Assembly (NCBI GenBank): GCA_020024085.1
Contig: JAHHUG010000011.1
Location: 1-24,564, forward strand
Direction: 5' to 3'
DNA length: 24,564 nt
Origin: Christensenellaceae bacterium
GTDB taxonomy: Bacteria; Bacillota; Clostridia; Christensenellales; CAAEEZ01
This document shows, piece after piece, positions 1-7,633 of the stretch (positions are counted from its first letter, which is position 1; every line of letters starts with the position of its first letter). The translations under genes were made by a program, and so were the position numbers. The notes beneath the pieces were generated by a model. That model had not been told where the DNA came from and did not search any database. It saw nothing but the letters and a program-made list of their open reading frames with translations.

Positions 1-39
1 CAATAATATTATGGTATTCAGTTTTTTATTCTTATTCAT
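1..39 (-). CDS. Start of a probable electron transfer flavoprotein alpha subunit (partial)
   Basis: Only the first 13 codons are in the window, reading leftwards from an ATG at 39-37 (M-N-K-N-K-K-L-N-T-I-I-L-L). The start lies 8 bases inside the end of the upstream EtfB-like gene, and an SD-like GAGG sits about 6 bases upstream of it, so the two are translationally coupled. EtfB is normally followed by EtfA in such pairs, which is the only reason for the name: the residues visible are too few to recognise the family. Confidence 0.45.
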   Translation of the reverse strand, partial: MNKNKKLNTIILL

Positions 40-811
40 ATTTTACCTCTTTTTCTACCTCATTAATAATGTCGGAAATAGAGCCAGAAATATATTTTGT
101 ATTCAGTTTTTCTTCCTTGTGATAAGTTTTGATAATAGGCAAATCATTTTCTAATATATTGTCATTATATTTTGAAATATTCTCAATTATCTCTGGTTTG
201 TTCTTCGCTTTTAATCTATCCATTAAAGAAGGAAATCGTATGCAAGAGTTGTTTGTATTTTTGAAAATTAATAGTGCATTATCGTTTAATTCGTACTTTA
301 AATAATTTTCATTGTTTTCAACAGTTGCAATAATTTTATCAGTATATTCAAATTCGGTTACTTTATTTAGAGTAGCAAGTCCTAGCAAATCGGCAAGCTT
401 GTATGGGAAAACTCCGTTGTTGCCGATTGCATTTTCGTATCCCGTTAATATCAAATTGTAATTATTATTTTTGATATAGTTATATATAATTTGAGCATTT
501 TTATTTGGTGTAAAGTAATCAGCTTCGCCCTTTAGATTAACAACTTTGTCGTACCCTACGGCTAGTAATAGCTTATTAAAAAGGTCGCAATTAACTTCGG
601 TTGTAGTAATTGCATCAAGTTGAACATCAATATTATTTTTTACTAGCAAATCTTTTAGTCTTAAAGCATTTTCTAAAGCACCCTCATCGTAGCAATTAAA
701 AATATTTTTAACATATTTCCAGTCCATTGTATTATTTGTGACAGATTCCCAGTCTTCTTGAAGAATGTAATCGACATCTTTTACTACCTTAAAACAAACT
801 AATATTTTCAC
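32..811 (-). CDS. etfB: Electron transfer flavoprotein beta-subunit family protein (divergent)
   Basis: 259 residues, a usual EtfB length. The start MKILVCFKVVKD matches the beta-subunit N-terminus, and LADLLGLATLNKV in mid-protein and FPSLMDRLKAKNKPE near the end align with conserved EtfB blocks. EtfB pairs with EtfA to form an FAD/AMP-binding electron carrier that takes electrons from acyl-CoA or other dehydrogenases; some clostridial ETFs bifurcate electrons. The usual D-G-D-T-A-Q-V nucleotide-binding loop before the LAExLG block is replaced by A-I-G-N-N-G-V-F, so AMP or FAD handling may differ. The start is GTG at 811: a GAGG lies 5 bases upstream, and the ATG two bases further up runs straight into a stop. 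A canonical promoter sits about 40 bases upstream. The family call is fairly sure; the electron partner is unknown. Confidence 0.8.
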   Translation of the reverse strand: MKILVCFKVVKDVDYILQEDWESVTNNTMDWKYVKNIFNCYDEGALENALRLKDLLVKNNIDVQLDAITTTEVNCDLFNKLLLAVGYDKVVNLKGEADYFTPNKNAQIIYNYIKNNNYNLILTGYENAIGNNGVFPYKLADLLGLATLNKVTEFEYTDKIIATVENNENYLKYELNDNALLIFKNTNNSCIRFPSLMDRLKAKNKPEIIENISKYNDNILENDLPIIKTYHKEEKLNTKYISGSISDIINEVEKEVKYE

Positions 812-846
812 ATTAACCTCAAATGTATATTTTTTTGTACATATAA

Positions 847-875
847 ATTATATAATTTTATCAACATATAGTCAA
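847..875 (-). promoter_or_regulatory. Sigma-A promoter of the etfB operon
   Basis: On the minus strand, TTGACT (875-870), a 17-base spacer and TATAAT (852-847) form a near-consensus housekeeping promoter. Transcription should begin near 840, leaving a leader of about 30 bases before the GTG at 811. Confidence 0.75.
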
Positions 876-1036
876 TACTAAACCTAAAAATTGATTTGTT
901 ATACTTATTTAAATATTATACTATGTAAATTTTCAAATATTGATTATCGCTTGATTAATTGAATTGTATAGAACAAATTAAAATGTAATTTTGTATAAAA
1001 AATACTATTGTGTCAACACTTATTTAGAGGTGTAAT

Positions 1037-2464
1037 TTGGATAATATTATAAACAAAATTAATGGTACTTTTCATAATACTAGCGACTTAAAAATCAAAA
1101 AAATTAAATTTGAAGTAGATGAATTAGCTATTGTTTATTTAGATGGATTTAGTGATAAAGACCTATTAGAAAGAACACTTGTAACTCCTCTAATTACTAC
1201 AAAATACGATAAAAATATAGATATAGATTTTTTGCAAAATACACTTACTTATTTTGAAAGAATTATCGAAATAAATGATTACAAAAATGCAGTTGATATT
1301 ATTGCAGATGGCGATGTTGTAATTTTTACCAAGGACAACAAAATGTATACCCTTTCATACAAAAGTTATCCTACAAGGAGTATTAGCGAGCCAGAAACTT
1401 CAATGGTGGTCAAAGGACCAAGAGAGGGATTTATTGAAGATATGAAAGTTAATACTTTGTTGCTTCGCAGGAGATTACGGTCAAATAATTTTGTAATTAA
1501 TACCTTAAAAGTGGGTAAATATACAAAAACTTCAGTTGCAATTTGCTACATTGAAGGTATTGCAGATAATCATTTAGTGGATAAACTAAAAAGAAAGATA
1601 GAAAAAATTAATATTGATGGAATATTAGATTCATCGTATGTTGCAAAATTTTTAAGCAACAACAATTATTCTATTTTCAAGCAGGAAGGTACTACCGAAA
1701 AACCAGATATTTGTGTATCAAAAATGCTTGAAGGTAAAGTTGCAATTATAGTTGATGGTTCGCCGATTGTTCTTACCTATCCATACGCGATAATTGAGGA
1801 TTTACAAGATAGCCACGACTACATTGTACGCTCGCCAAGAGCAACAATGCTACGAATTTTGAGGTTAATTGCAGTGGTTACGGCTGTATTTTTACCTTGT
1901 TTGTATGTAGTGATGCAGGAATTTCACTACGAAATGTTCCCTATAAAATTGCTTCAAAGTGTGGCAAATAGTACCGAAAATATTCCACTTACGCCCTCAC
2001 TTGAGATGCTTTTTGTAATTTTATTGTTTGAAGTGTTGAATGAGGCAAGTATTCGTATGCCAAAATATGTTGGTATGGCATTAGGTGTTGTTGGAGCAAT
2101 TGTGTTAGGTGAAACTGGTGTAAAAAGTGGATTAATCAGTTCGCCAGCAGTACTGATTGCATCACTTTCTTCGATAGGTATGTATTGTTTACCTGACCTA
2201 GTCGGTTCAATTAGCGTGCTTAGAATAGTTTTTGTCTTGATTTGTACGGTAACTGGTTTGTTTGGACTTGTAAGTGCAGTATTAATAACTATTGGATATA
2301 TGGCAAGGATTGAAATATATGATACTCCTTATCTTGCACCATATGCACCAATGATATATTCGGATATGAAAGATGGGGTAAATAAAGTGGGGTTAAGGGA
2401 TATGAAACTGAGACCTTTATCCTACAATAATAAAAATAAGGTAAGGCAAAAAGATGGAGAATAA
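1037..2464 (+). CDS. gerAA: Spore germinant receptor subunit A (GerA/GerKA family)
   Basis: 475 residues. GerA-type A subunits sit in the inner spore membrane and, with B and C subunits, sense small-molecule germinants and open the receptor channel. Residues 1-265 form the soluble domain, including the conserved block G-P-R-E-G-F at 127-132 followed by the basic L-L-R-R-R-L at 142-147. Residues 272-425 are the membrane part, with the family block F-E-V-L-N-E-A-S-I-R-M-P at 331-342 and P-K-Y-V-G after it. The start is TTG at 1037, supported by AGAGGTG at 1026-1032; no ATG fits better. The last 11 bases overlap the B-subunit gene. Which paralogue this is (gerA, gerB or gerK type), and its germinant, cannot be read from sequence. 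I found no convincing sigma-G promoter in the 225-base upstream gap. Confidence 0.93.
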   Translation: MDNIINKINGTFHNTSDLKIKKIKFEVDELAIVYLDGFSDKDLLERTLVTPLITTKYDKNIDIDFLQNTLTYFERIIEINDYKNAVDIIADGDVVIFTKDNKMYTLSYKSYPTRSISEPETSMVVKGPREGFIEDMKVNTLLLRRRLRSNNFVINTLKVGKYTKTSVAICYIEGIADNHLVDKLKRKIEKINIDGILDSSYVAKFLSNNNYSIFKQEGTTEKPDICVSKMLEGKVAIIVDGSPIVLTYPYAIIEDLQDSHDYIVRSPRATMLRILRLIAVVTAVFLPCLYVVMQEFHYEMFPIKLLQSVANSTENIPLTPSLEMLFVILLFEVLNEASIRMPKYVGMALGVVGAIVLGETGVKSGLISSPAVLIASLSSIGMYCLPDLVGSISVLRIVFVLICTVTGLFGLVSAVLITIGYMARIEIYDTPYLAPYAPMIYSDMKDGVNKVGLRDMKLRPLSYNNKNKVRQKDGE

Positions 2465-3518
2465 AATATCTACAAGTCAATTTTTGTTGATAAGTGTTGT
2501 GCTATCTGTCACATATAAGCTAAATAATTTTGCTACAATTATATATAATGGTTACAAATCTAGTACAATTTTGGTTGTAATTATGTATCTTTTGGTGGAT
2601 ATTTTGACAAGTATTGCAGTATATAAACTTGCAAAAAATGATTTTTGGGGTAGTTTGAATGGCAAACGAAGAGTGATTATGTCGGTTGCATTAACCTTAT
2701 TTTTTGTCCTAAAAATGCTAGTATATTTTTCGGAGCAGGCAAGTTTTGTAAAAACATATTTAATGGGCGAAATGCCTAGTTGGTTGATTTATATAATATT
2801 GTTGTTGCCTACTATCGCATTTAGTAGATATATGTTTAATAGCCTAGCTAGAACAAACGAATTATTGCTTCCTATCATATCATTATTACTACTTTTGAAC
2901 CTTGTTTTTTTAAGGGTAGAAATGAAGTTTGATTATAATTTACCATTACTTTCGGAATACACAAAGGGGTATAATGGTGTGTTTTCCTACTTTGTATGGT
3001 CTTTTGATAGTTTGCCATTAATAATGACAAAAATAGAAGACAAAAGGGAGAAAAAAAGAAGAAAATTTGTAGGTACTCTTGGATATAGTATAGGTATTTT
3101 ATTCACTATAATGATAGTTGTTTTTGGTATAAGTATTTATGGTGGTGCATTTAGTAAAGTAGATAATTTGTATGTGAAAATTAGTATTTTTAATGATTAT
3201 AATATGATTTTTGGTAGACTTGATTGGATAGGTATAATTTGTTGGTTAACCTGCTCATTTATTACAAATTCTGCTCTTGTTATCGCATTAAAATGCAGTA
3301 CTCAAGTAATGACAAAAACAAGAAGAAATGTAAGTATAATTCCGTTATTTATAACCTATTTTTTATTGGTTTTCTACTTAAAAGATGTTCAAGTTGTAGA
3401 GAAATTAGCAGTGGATTATTTTGGATTTATAATGTTTTATTTGTTTATGATTGTTATGTTTTTGATACTATTTATGAAGATTTGGGGGCAGAATGGTAAA
3501 AAAGATACTGAAAAATAA
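2454..3518 (+). CDS. gerAB: Spore germination permease, receptor subunit B (GerB family)
   Basis: 354 residues, a normal length for GerAB/GerKB proteins, which have the APC-superfamily transporter fold. The protein is almost wholly hydrophobic with about ten membrane segments, starting with the family-typical opening E-N-K-I-S-T-S-Q-F and ending in a short basic tail. B subunits are thought to hold the germinant-binding pocket. It overlaps the A-subunit gene by 11 bases and the C-subunit gene by 26 bases, so the three proteins are probably made from one transcript with coupled translation. AAGG at 2443-2446 is the likely ribosome site for the ATG at 2454. Confidence 0.9.
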   Translation: MENKISTSQFLLISVVLSVTYKLNNFATIIYNGYKSSTILVVIMYLLVDILTSIAVYKLAKNDFWGSLNGKRRVIMSVALTLFFVLKMLVYFSEQASFVKTYLMGEMPSWLIYIILLLPTIAFSRYMFNSLARTNELLLPIISLLLLLNLVFLRVEMKFDYNLPLLSEYTKGYNGVFSYFVWSFDSLPLIMTKIEDKREKKRRKFVGTLGYSIGILFTIMIVVFGISIYGGAFSKVDNLYVKISIFNDYNMIFGRLDWIGIICWLTCSFITNSALVIALKCSTQVMTKTRRNVSIIPLFITYFLLVFYLKDVQVVEKLAVDYFGFIMFYLFMIVMFLILFMKIWGQNGKKDTEK

Positions 3519-4665
3519 GTTTTTTATATTGTTTATGTCTTTTATAATTATTGTAATAACGGCGAGGTTTTCACCAGTATATTCTCTTAATGATAGATTG
3601 ATTGCGTTGAGTATTGGAATAGAGGAGAACGAGCAAGGTTTTGGGGTAATAATAGAGGCAAATCCTAATAAATCTAATGGAGAAAATGTTGTTGTGAAAG
3701 GTAGTGGAAATTCGGTTAGTTCTGCTATACTAGATATCGAAAATAACAGTAATAAAAAAGTCAGTCTTGCTCAAATTGAAATACTATATTTATCTTCAAA
3801 TTTGATTAAACAGAATTCGATAAAATATTTGGATAGCGATGAGTTAAAGGATATACCAGAAGTTGCAGTTGTAGTTGTAACCGATAAGCCAAGTGAGGTA
3901 ATCGGCTCTAAAATATCGGATAATAAACTAAAAAGTTATGAGATTGGTTCAGCTATTAGAGAAAATAAAGAAAAAGTGTCAGTTCTTGAGGTAAATATAA
4001 AAGATTTAGGCAGAGATTCCCTATCTTTTATGGGAGTTGTAACCCTTCCTTATCTTGAAATAAAAGAAAAAAAAGATGAGGAGGAAAGTGAAGGTACAAC
4101 CGATAATCAACAGCTTTTTGCAAACAAAAGTAGTGATAATAGTAAGAAGTCATTATCTATTAAAATAGAAAAAGGATACGCTTTTAATGATAGAGCATCT
4201 ATTTTATTAGACAATGAACAGTACCTAATATATCAGTTGATAAACGAGAAAAACAAGGGGCAAAGTGGAAGTATATCTTTTGTTTTAGATGATAATAATA
4301 ATGTAGATTTATGGATTAATAAAGTATCAATAAATAAAAACTTTTATATTGAAAATAATAATTATATAGCAAAATACGATGTTAATCTAACAATATACGA
4401 CAATGAAAGCTGTATTGTGTCAAAATACGACAAACTAAATAAAATAAAAATAACAGATGTCGAAAAAAATATAGTTGAAAAAACACTTAATAAAATGGGT
4501 AGTGATTTTATCAATGTAATAAAAACAAACGAACTAGATATACTGCATTTAATGGAAAAATTTAATATCATTAATGAGGTAAAAATTCATAACGAAGAGG
4601 ATTTTATTAGCGAGTTAAAGTTAGATATTAATTTTACATTAGATACAAGTACGATGAAGAAATAA
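3493..4665 (+). CDS. gerAC: Spore germinant receptor subunit C (Ger(x)C family), no lipobox cysteine
   Basis: 390 residues. The C subunit is normally a lipoprotein anchored on the outer face of the inner spore membrane and completes the receptor. Here residues 5-30 form a hydrophobic N-terminal segment, then L-N-D-R-L-I-A-L-S-I-G-I matches the opening block of mature GerC proteins, and the rest is a mixed alpha/beta exported domain with a Lys/Asp/Glu-rich insertion near residues 190-220. The cysteine expected just before the LNDR block is absent; the only cysteine lies late in the protein (D-N-E-S-C). The protein must be held by an uncleaved signal anchor or released by signal peptidase I. 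GGGGG at 3484-3488 places the ATG at 3493. Last gene of the operon, followed by a strong terminator. Confidence 0.87.
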   Translation: MVKKILKNKFFILFMSFIIIVITARFSPVYSLNDRLIALSIGIEENEQGFGVIIEANPNKSNGENVVVKGSGNSVSSAILDIENNSNKKVSLAQIEILYLSSNLIKQNSIKYLDSDELKDIPEVAVVVVTDKPSEVIGSKISDNKLKSYEIGSAIRENKEKVSVLEVNIKDLGRDSLSFMGVVTLPYLEIKEKKDEEESEGTTDNQQLFANKSSDNSKKSLSIKIEKGYAFNDRASILLDNEQYLIYQLINEKNKGQSGSISFVLDDNNNVDLWINKVSINKNFYIENNNYIAKYDVNLTIYDNESCIVSKYDKLNKIKITDVEKNIVEKTLNKMGSDFINVIKTNELDILHLMEKFNIINEVKIHNEEDFISELKLDINFTLDTSTMKK

Positions 4666-4670
4666 GAAAG

Positions 4671-4701
4671 AAAAAACTTGTATAAGATATACAAGTTTTT
4701 T
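4671..4701. terminator. Bidirectional terminator between the ger operon and a convergent gene
   Basis: A perfect 14-base inverted repeat (4671-4684 with 4688-4701) with an AGA loop begins with six A and ends with six T. The run of T follows the stem on either strand, so it can stop the ger operon from the left and the 4704-5162 gene from the right, whose stop codons lie 5 and 2 bases away. Confidence 0.9.
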
Positions 4702-4703
4702 CG

Positions 4704-5162
4704 TTATATTATAAACGGAAGTAAAATGAGCATTAGTTCGATTTGTCTATTTTTGATTTTCAGTAAATCTTCTTTTAGTTCTTTATTTTCAAAATGATTA
4801 ATGTTTTTGATAATTAAAAAGTTTTGTTCAAACAGTTCTCTAAAACTATATACTTTTTTTGTACTAAAATATTTGTAGTCGCATAGATGTACTGAACAAA
4901 TTTTATCAAGCACTGCAAAGATATCCTTTAATATTTCAATACATTCTTTTAGTGCATTATTGCCGTTAAAATTGTTATTAAAAAAGCAAATAATTTGTTT
5001 TTCTATATTGAAGCAATTCAAAATATTAGTTAATTTATCCTTATCTTCGCTACTTATCTCAATATTTAATTTTCTTATTTTTTGTCCATTACCTAGTGCC
5101 TTTTGATATTCGATATTTAGCTCTTTTATGCTCTTGTTATCTGCAATTTGAAAGTCGTCCAT
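4704..5162 (-). CDS. Uncharacterised 152-residue protein
   Basis: I do not recognise a family. The protein is rich in Lys, Asn, Glu, Ile and Leu, appears mostly alpha-helical, and has five cysteines spread through its middle with no obvious metal-binding spacing. There is no signal peptide; the only strongly hydrophobic stretch is the last dozen residues (L-M-L-I-L-L-P-F-I-I). Translation looks real: AGAGG lies 7 bases upstream of the ATG at 5162, and the gene shares a strong terminator with the ger operon. It stands alone between ger and the pseudo-hydrolase unit. A link to sporulation is possible only by position. Confidence 0.65.
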   Translation of the reverse strand: MDDFQIADNKSIKELNIEYQKALGNGQKIRKLNIEISSEDKDKLTNILNCFNIEKQIICFFNNNFNGNNALKECIEILKDIFAVLDKICSVHLCDYKYFSTKKVYSFRELFEQNFLIIKNINHFENKELKEDLLKIKNRQIELMLILLPFII

Positions 5163-5181
5163 ACAATACCTCTAGTTTAAT

Positions 5182-5193
5182 ATATTCGAATAT
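5182..5193. repeat. 12-base palindrome upstream of the unknown gene
   Basis: ATATTCGAATAT is a perfect palindrome about 20-31 bases upstream of the start of the 152-residue gene, between that start and the promoter of the rightward hydrolase gene. It could be an operator, but in AT-rich DNA a 12-base palindrome may be chance. Confidence 0.3.
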
Positions 5194-5251
5194 GTGATTT
5201 TTTAGTATTAAAATGATAAAAAATATAAAATATCTTATTTTGTCATTTATG

Positions 5252-5280
5252 TTTACAAAAATACAAATAAAAAGTATAAT
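5252..5280 (+). promoter_or_regulatory. Sigma-A promoter giving an apparently leaderless mRNA
   Basis: TTTACA (5252-5257), a 17-base spacer and a perfect TATAAT (5275-5280). The ATG of the next gene begins at 5287, six bases after the -10 box, exactly where transcription should start, and no SD sequence is present in front of it. Confidence 0.75.
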
Positions 5281-5286
5281 AGTAGT

Positions 5287-6948
5287 ATGATTGAAAAAAA
5301 TACTATTATGTCACCAATGCAAATTTGGCACGATTTTAATCCGGTAAGTACTGATACAGAGGTTTCTATCATTAATCTTGTAACAGAAAAAGATGTTGTA
5401 ACTACCGAGATTATGTTCACTGCAAGTGAAGTCAAAGATGGCAAGGTTCGTGCCTATATGAAATACTCCAAAAGGATAGATGCACCAGCAGATGCACCTG
5501 TCATTTTAATTATACAAGGAGTTAATAATAATATCGAGGAAGAAGTTTTAGATAGCATACTAAATAATAATATGATTTATGCTACCTTTGATTATGCTGG
5601 TATTGATGAAAAACATACCGAATATCCAAATTCTGTTTATTATGGCAATATCGAATCGGTAAAAAATATTATTGATGTATCTAACGGAGCTAAAAACACT
5701 TGCTGGTATTTGTGGAATGTAGTTGCAAGAAGGGCAATCACTGTTCTTGCTGAACAACTTGACAATCCAAGGATTTGCCTTGTAGGTGTTGGGCTTGGTG
5801 CTAATATCGGCTGGCAGGTTGCTGGTATGGACGGCAGAGTAAATGCTTTTATTGCAATCAATGGCTGTGGTTATATCGAGACATTGTCTAATTACTTTAA
5901 GCCAGTAATAAAAGGTGATTATCCTACTGCTTGGCTTGCAGGACTTGCACCTCAATCTTATGCAAAATATATTAGTTGTCCAATCTTATATGTAGGTGGC
6001 AGTAATAATATTAGTAGTAATATTGATAGAGTTGCAGAGATTTTGGGACTTTCTAGTTCAAAAAACAAATATATGTCTATTTGCCACAATGCAGAAAGGA
6101 AAATTACTCTTGAGGCGTTTAATACTATTCAGCTTTGGACAAAAAGATTTTTCCTTAAAGACTTCAAAAAGATTGAAGAAACTGAGGTTTCATTCAGCAA
6201 TAGTGATGATAGATTGTACTTGAATGTCAAAACCAATGCTGATGATGTAGAAAAAATTAGTATTTTTGTATCATCTAAAGAGAAAAATAATAGCATTAGA
6301 GAGTGGAAACAAATCAAAAAATACACTGCTTTAAGCAATGGCGAATATATCACTCCACTAGAGATTGAGTCGGCTGATGATGTTGTATATTGCTATGTAA
6401 ACACTTATTTTAAGGACGGAATGGTGCTTTCAAGCAAGCAAATATCAATTATTCCAAGCGAACTTAAGATTAGTAATGCTAATATTGTACAAAAAGTGCC
6501 TACAAGGATTGTTTATAATACCTCAATGGAAGATGATTATTTCTATGGCGAAAACAATTCGTTTGCTTTTGATAGAAAAAAGATTGTAAAAGTTGATGGT
6601 GCTTATGGCGTAAAGGGTATTGGGCTTGATGGTGGTGGCAGTTTGTACACATTTAGGGTAGGCAATCAAAAGTTTAGAGAAGCCGTTGGTGCAACCTTAA
6701 AAATGGACGCTTATACAAATATTGATACTACAATAGATATTGTCGTATATAATCTTGAAGAAGAGGAGCTTGTTCCTTATCAAGTGTCGGTATTTTTAGG
6801 TAAATGTGACAAATGGCAAGAAATTGAACTTACTGATGTTGAGTTTAAGAATTTTGAAATGATATCCCTTGACGGATTTGCTAATATTAAAAAAATTGAA
6901 TTAAAAAATATTGGTACTGTTATTTTTAATAATATTATTTGGGTATAA
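5287..6948 (+). CDS. Alpha/beta-hydrolase-fold protein with an apparently degenerate catalytic triad and a C-terminal beta-sandwich-like region
   Basis: 553 residues, no signal peptide. Residues 40-290 follow the layout of acetyl-esterase or prolyl-oligopeptidase-type hydrolases: V-I-L-I-I-Q-G at 72-78 for the strand before the oxyanion loop, the nucleophile elbow at 165-172, C-P-I-L-Y-V-G-G at 231-238, and a late C-H-N-A-E-R at 266-271. The elbow reads G-V-G-L-G, with Gly169 where the catalytic Ser belongs; Asn240/241 replaces the usual acid, and the N-A-N-H histidine site reads N-A-E-R. All three catalytic positions therefore seem lost. Residues 300-400 look like a linker domain. Residues 410-553 are strand-rich (G-I-G-L-D-G-G-G-S-L, ending N-N-I-I-W-V) and resemble a carbohydrate-binding-type beta-sandwich. 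Binding or scaffolding is more likely than esterase activity. It may be co-transcribed with lepB, 45 bases on. Confidence 0.65.
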   Translation: MIEKNTIMSPMQIWHDFNPVSTDTEVSIINLVTEKDVVTTEIMFTASEVKDGKVRAYMKYSKRIDAPADAPVILIIQGVNNNIEEEVLDSILNNNMIYATFDYAGIDEKHTEYPNSVYYGNIESVKNIIDVSNGAKNTCWYLWNVVARRAITVLAEQLDNPRICLVGVGLGANIGWQVAGMDGRVNAFIAINGCGYIETLSNYFKPVIKGDYPTAWLAGLAPQSYAKYISCPILYVGGSNNISSNIDRVAEILGLSSSKNKYMSICHNAERKITLEAFNTIQLWTKRFFLKDFKKIEETEVSFSNSDDRLYLNVKTNADDVEKISIFVSSKEKNNSIREWKQIKKYTALSNGEYITPLEIESADDVVYCYVNTYFKDGMVLSSKQISIIPSELKISNANIVQKVPTRIVYNTSMEDDYFYGENNSFAFDRKKIVKVDGAYGVKGIGLDGGGSLYTFRVGNQKFREAVGATLKMDAYTNIDTTIDIVVYNLEEEELVPYQVSVFLGKCDKWQEIELTDVEFKNFEMISLDGFANIKKIELKNIGTVIFNNIIWV

Positions 6949-6993
6949 TATAAATAATAATTAAATAGTAAAAAATTAAAGTGTATAAGGCTA

Positions 6994-7515
6994 ATGAATG
7001 AAGAGAGAGATTTAAGAAAACATAAAAAAGGCATAATTATTACCCTTGCAATAACTCTATTATTAGTTTTATGCATTTTTTTAATATTTGACTCGGTTAC
7101 TGTGGTTGGGGCATCAATGCAACCGAATTTCAATGTTTCTGGTAAAAATGATAAGGTAATCATATCAAGGATTTATGGGCTTGATTATGGAGATGTAGTT
7201 GTTTTTTACAATAAAGAGTTGAATGAAAATTTGATAAAAAGAATAGTTGGACTTGAGGGCGATACGATTGCGATTATTGATGGAAAGCTATATAGGAATG
7301 GCAAACTCGTTGTGGAAAATTATATCAAAGAACCGATGAAGCATACCTTTGATGGAATGAGCTGGAAAGTTAAAAAAGATGAAATTTTTGTAATGGGAGA
7401 CAATAGAAATAATAGCGAAGATAGTAGAGTTCTTGGTGCTATAAAGAAATCTGATGTAATAGGTGAAGTGATAATTAGAGTGGACTATAATAGTGGAAAG
7501 ATATACTTTATATAG
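6994..7515 (+). CDS. lepB: Signal peptidase I
   Basis: 173 residues, a typical Gram-positive single-anchor type I signal peptidase. Residues 13-32 are the membrane anchor. The catalytic Ser41 lies in G-A-S-M-Q-P, the general base Lys82 in L-I-K-R-I-V-G-L-E-G-D, and the substrate-pocket block G-D-N-R-N-N-S-E-D-S-R is at 135-145. It cleaves signal peptides of exported proteins on the outer membrane face. The start ATG at 6994 has only a weak AAGG three bases upstream. The gene follows the pseudo-hydrolase by 45 bases without a terminator, so it may be expressed with it. A terminator follows within 35 bases. Confidence 0.93.
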   Translation: MNEERDLRKHKKGIIITLAITLLLVLCIFLIFDSVTVVGASMQPNFNVSGKNDKVIISRIYGLDYGDVVVFYNKELNENLIKRIVGLEGDTIAIIDGKLYRNGKLVVENYIKEPMKHTFDGMSWKVKKDEIFVMGDNRNNSEDSRVLGAIKKSDVIGEVIIRVDYNSGKIYFI

Positions 7516-7519
7516 TCAA

Positions 7520-7526
7520 TTCGACA
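7520..7526 (-). promoter_or_regulatory. Spo0A box, distal
   Basis: TTCGACA on the plus strand is TGTCGAA on the minus strand, a perfect match to the Spo0A box core. It lies 5 bases after the lepB stop and 51 bases upstream of a second, 6-of-7 match. Confidence 0.6.
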
Positions 7527-7547
7527 TTTTAAGTAATATTTTGTGTT

Positions 7548-7595
7548 AAAAACCTTTTGTTTTATGTTTTATCGACATAGACAGAAGGTTTTTTT
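7548..7595 (+). terminator. Terminator after lepB, containing a Spo0A-type box in its loop
   Basis: AAAAACCTTTTGT (7548-7560) pairs with ACAGAAGGTTTTT (7581-7593) with one G-U pair and a 20-base loop, then a T run. The loop contains the ATCGACA element assigned to the spoIIE promoter, so terminator and promoter DNA overlap. Confidence 0.75.
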
Positions 7596-7600
7596 AGTAT
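7571..7600 (+). promoter_or_regulatory. Spo0A-type sigma-A promoter of spoIIE
   Basis: ATCGACA (7571-7577) matches the Spo0A box at 6 of 7 bases and contains TCGACA (7572-7577), a 5-of-6 match to a -35 box. A 17-base spacer leads to TAGTAT (7595-7600), a weak -10. In Bacillus subtilis, Spo0A activates spoIIE and spoIIG at sigma-A promoters with boxes in the -35 region, and this arrangement fits. Transcription would start near 7607, upstream of the AGGGGGA ribosome site at 7624-7630. Confidence 0.55.
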
Positions 7601-7633
7601 AGGAAATTTATAGTTTTTATGTTAGGGGGAAAT

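Noticed and set aside
917..1008. Sigma-G promoter for the ger operon
   Set aside because: TATACTA (917-923) and AATACTA (1001-1007) resemble the sigma-G -10 box, but neither has a matching -35 element 17-18 bases upstream.
5560..5955. Long open frame on the minus strand within the hydrolase gene
   Set aside because: It has no ribosome site, its product has no recognisable family, and the plus-strand frame has clear fold motifs.
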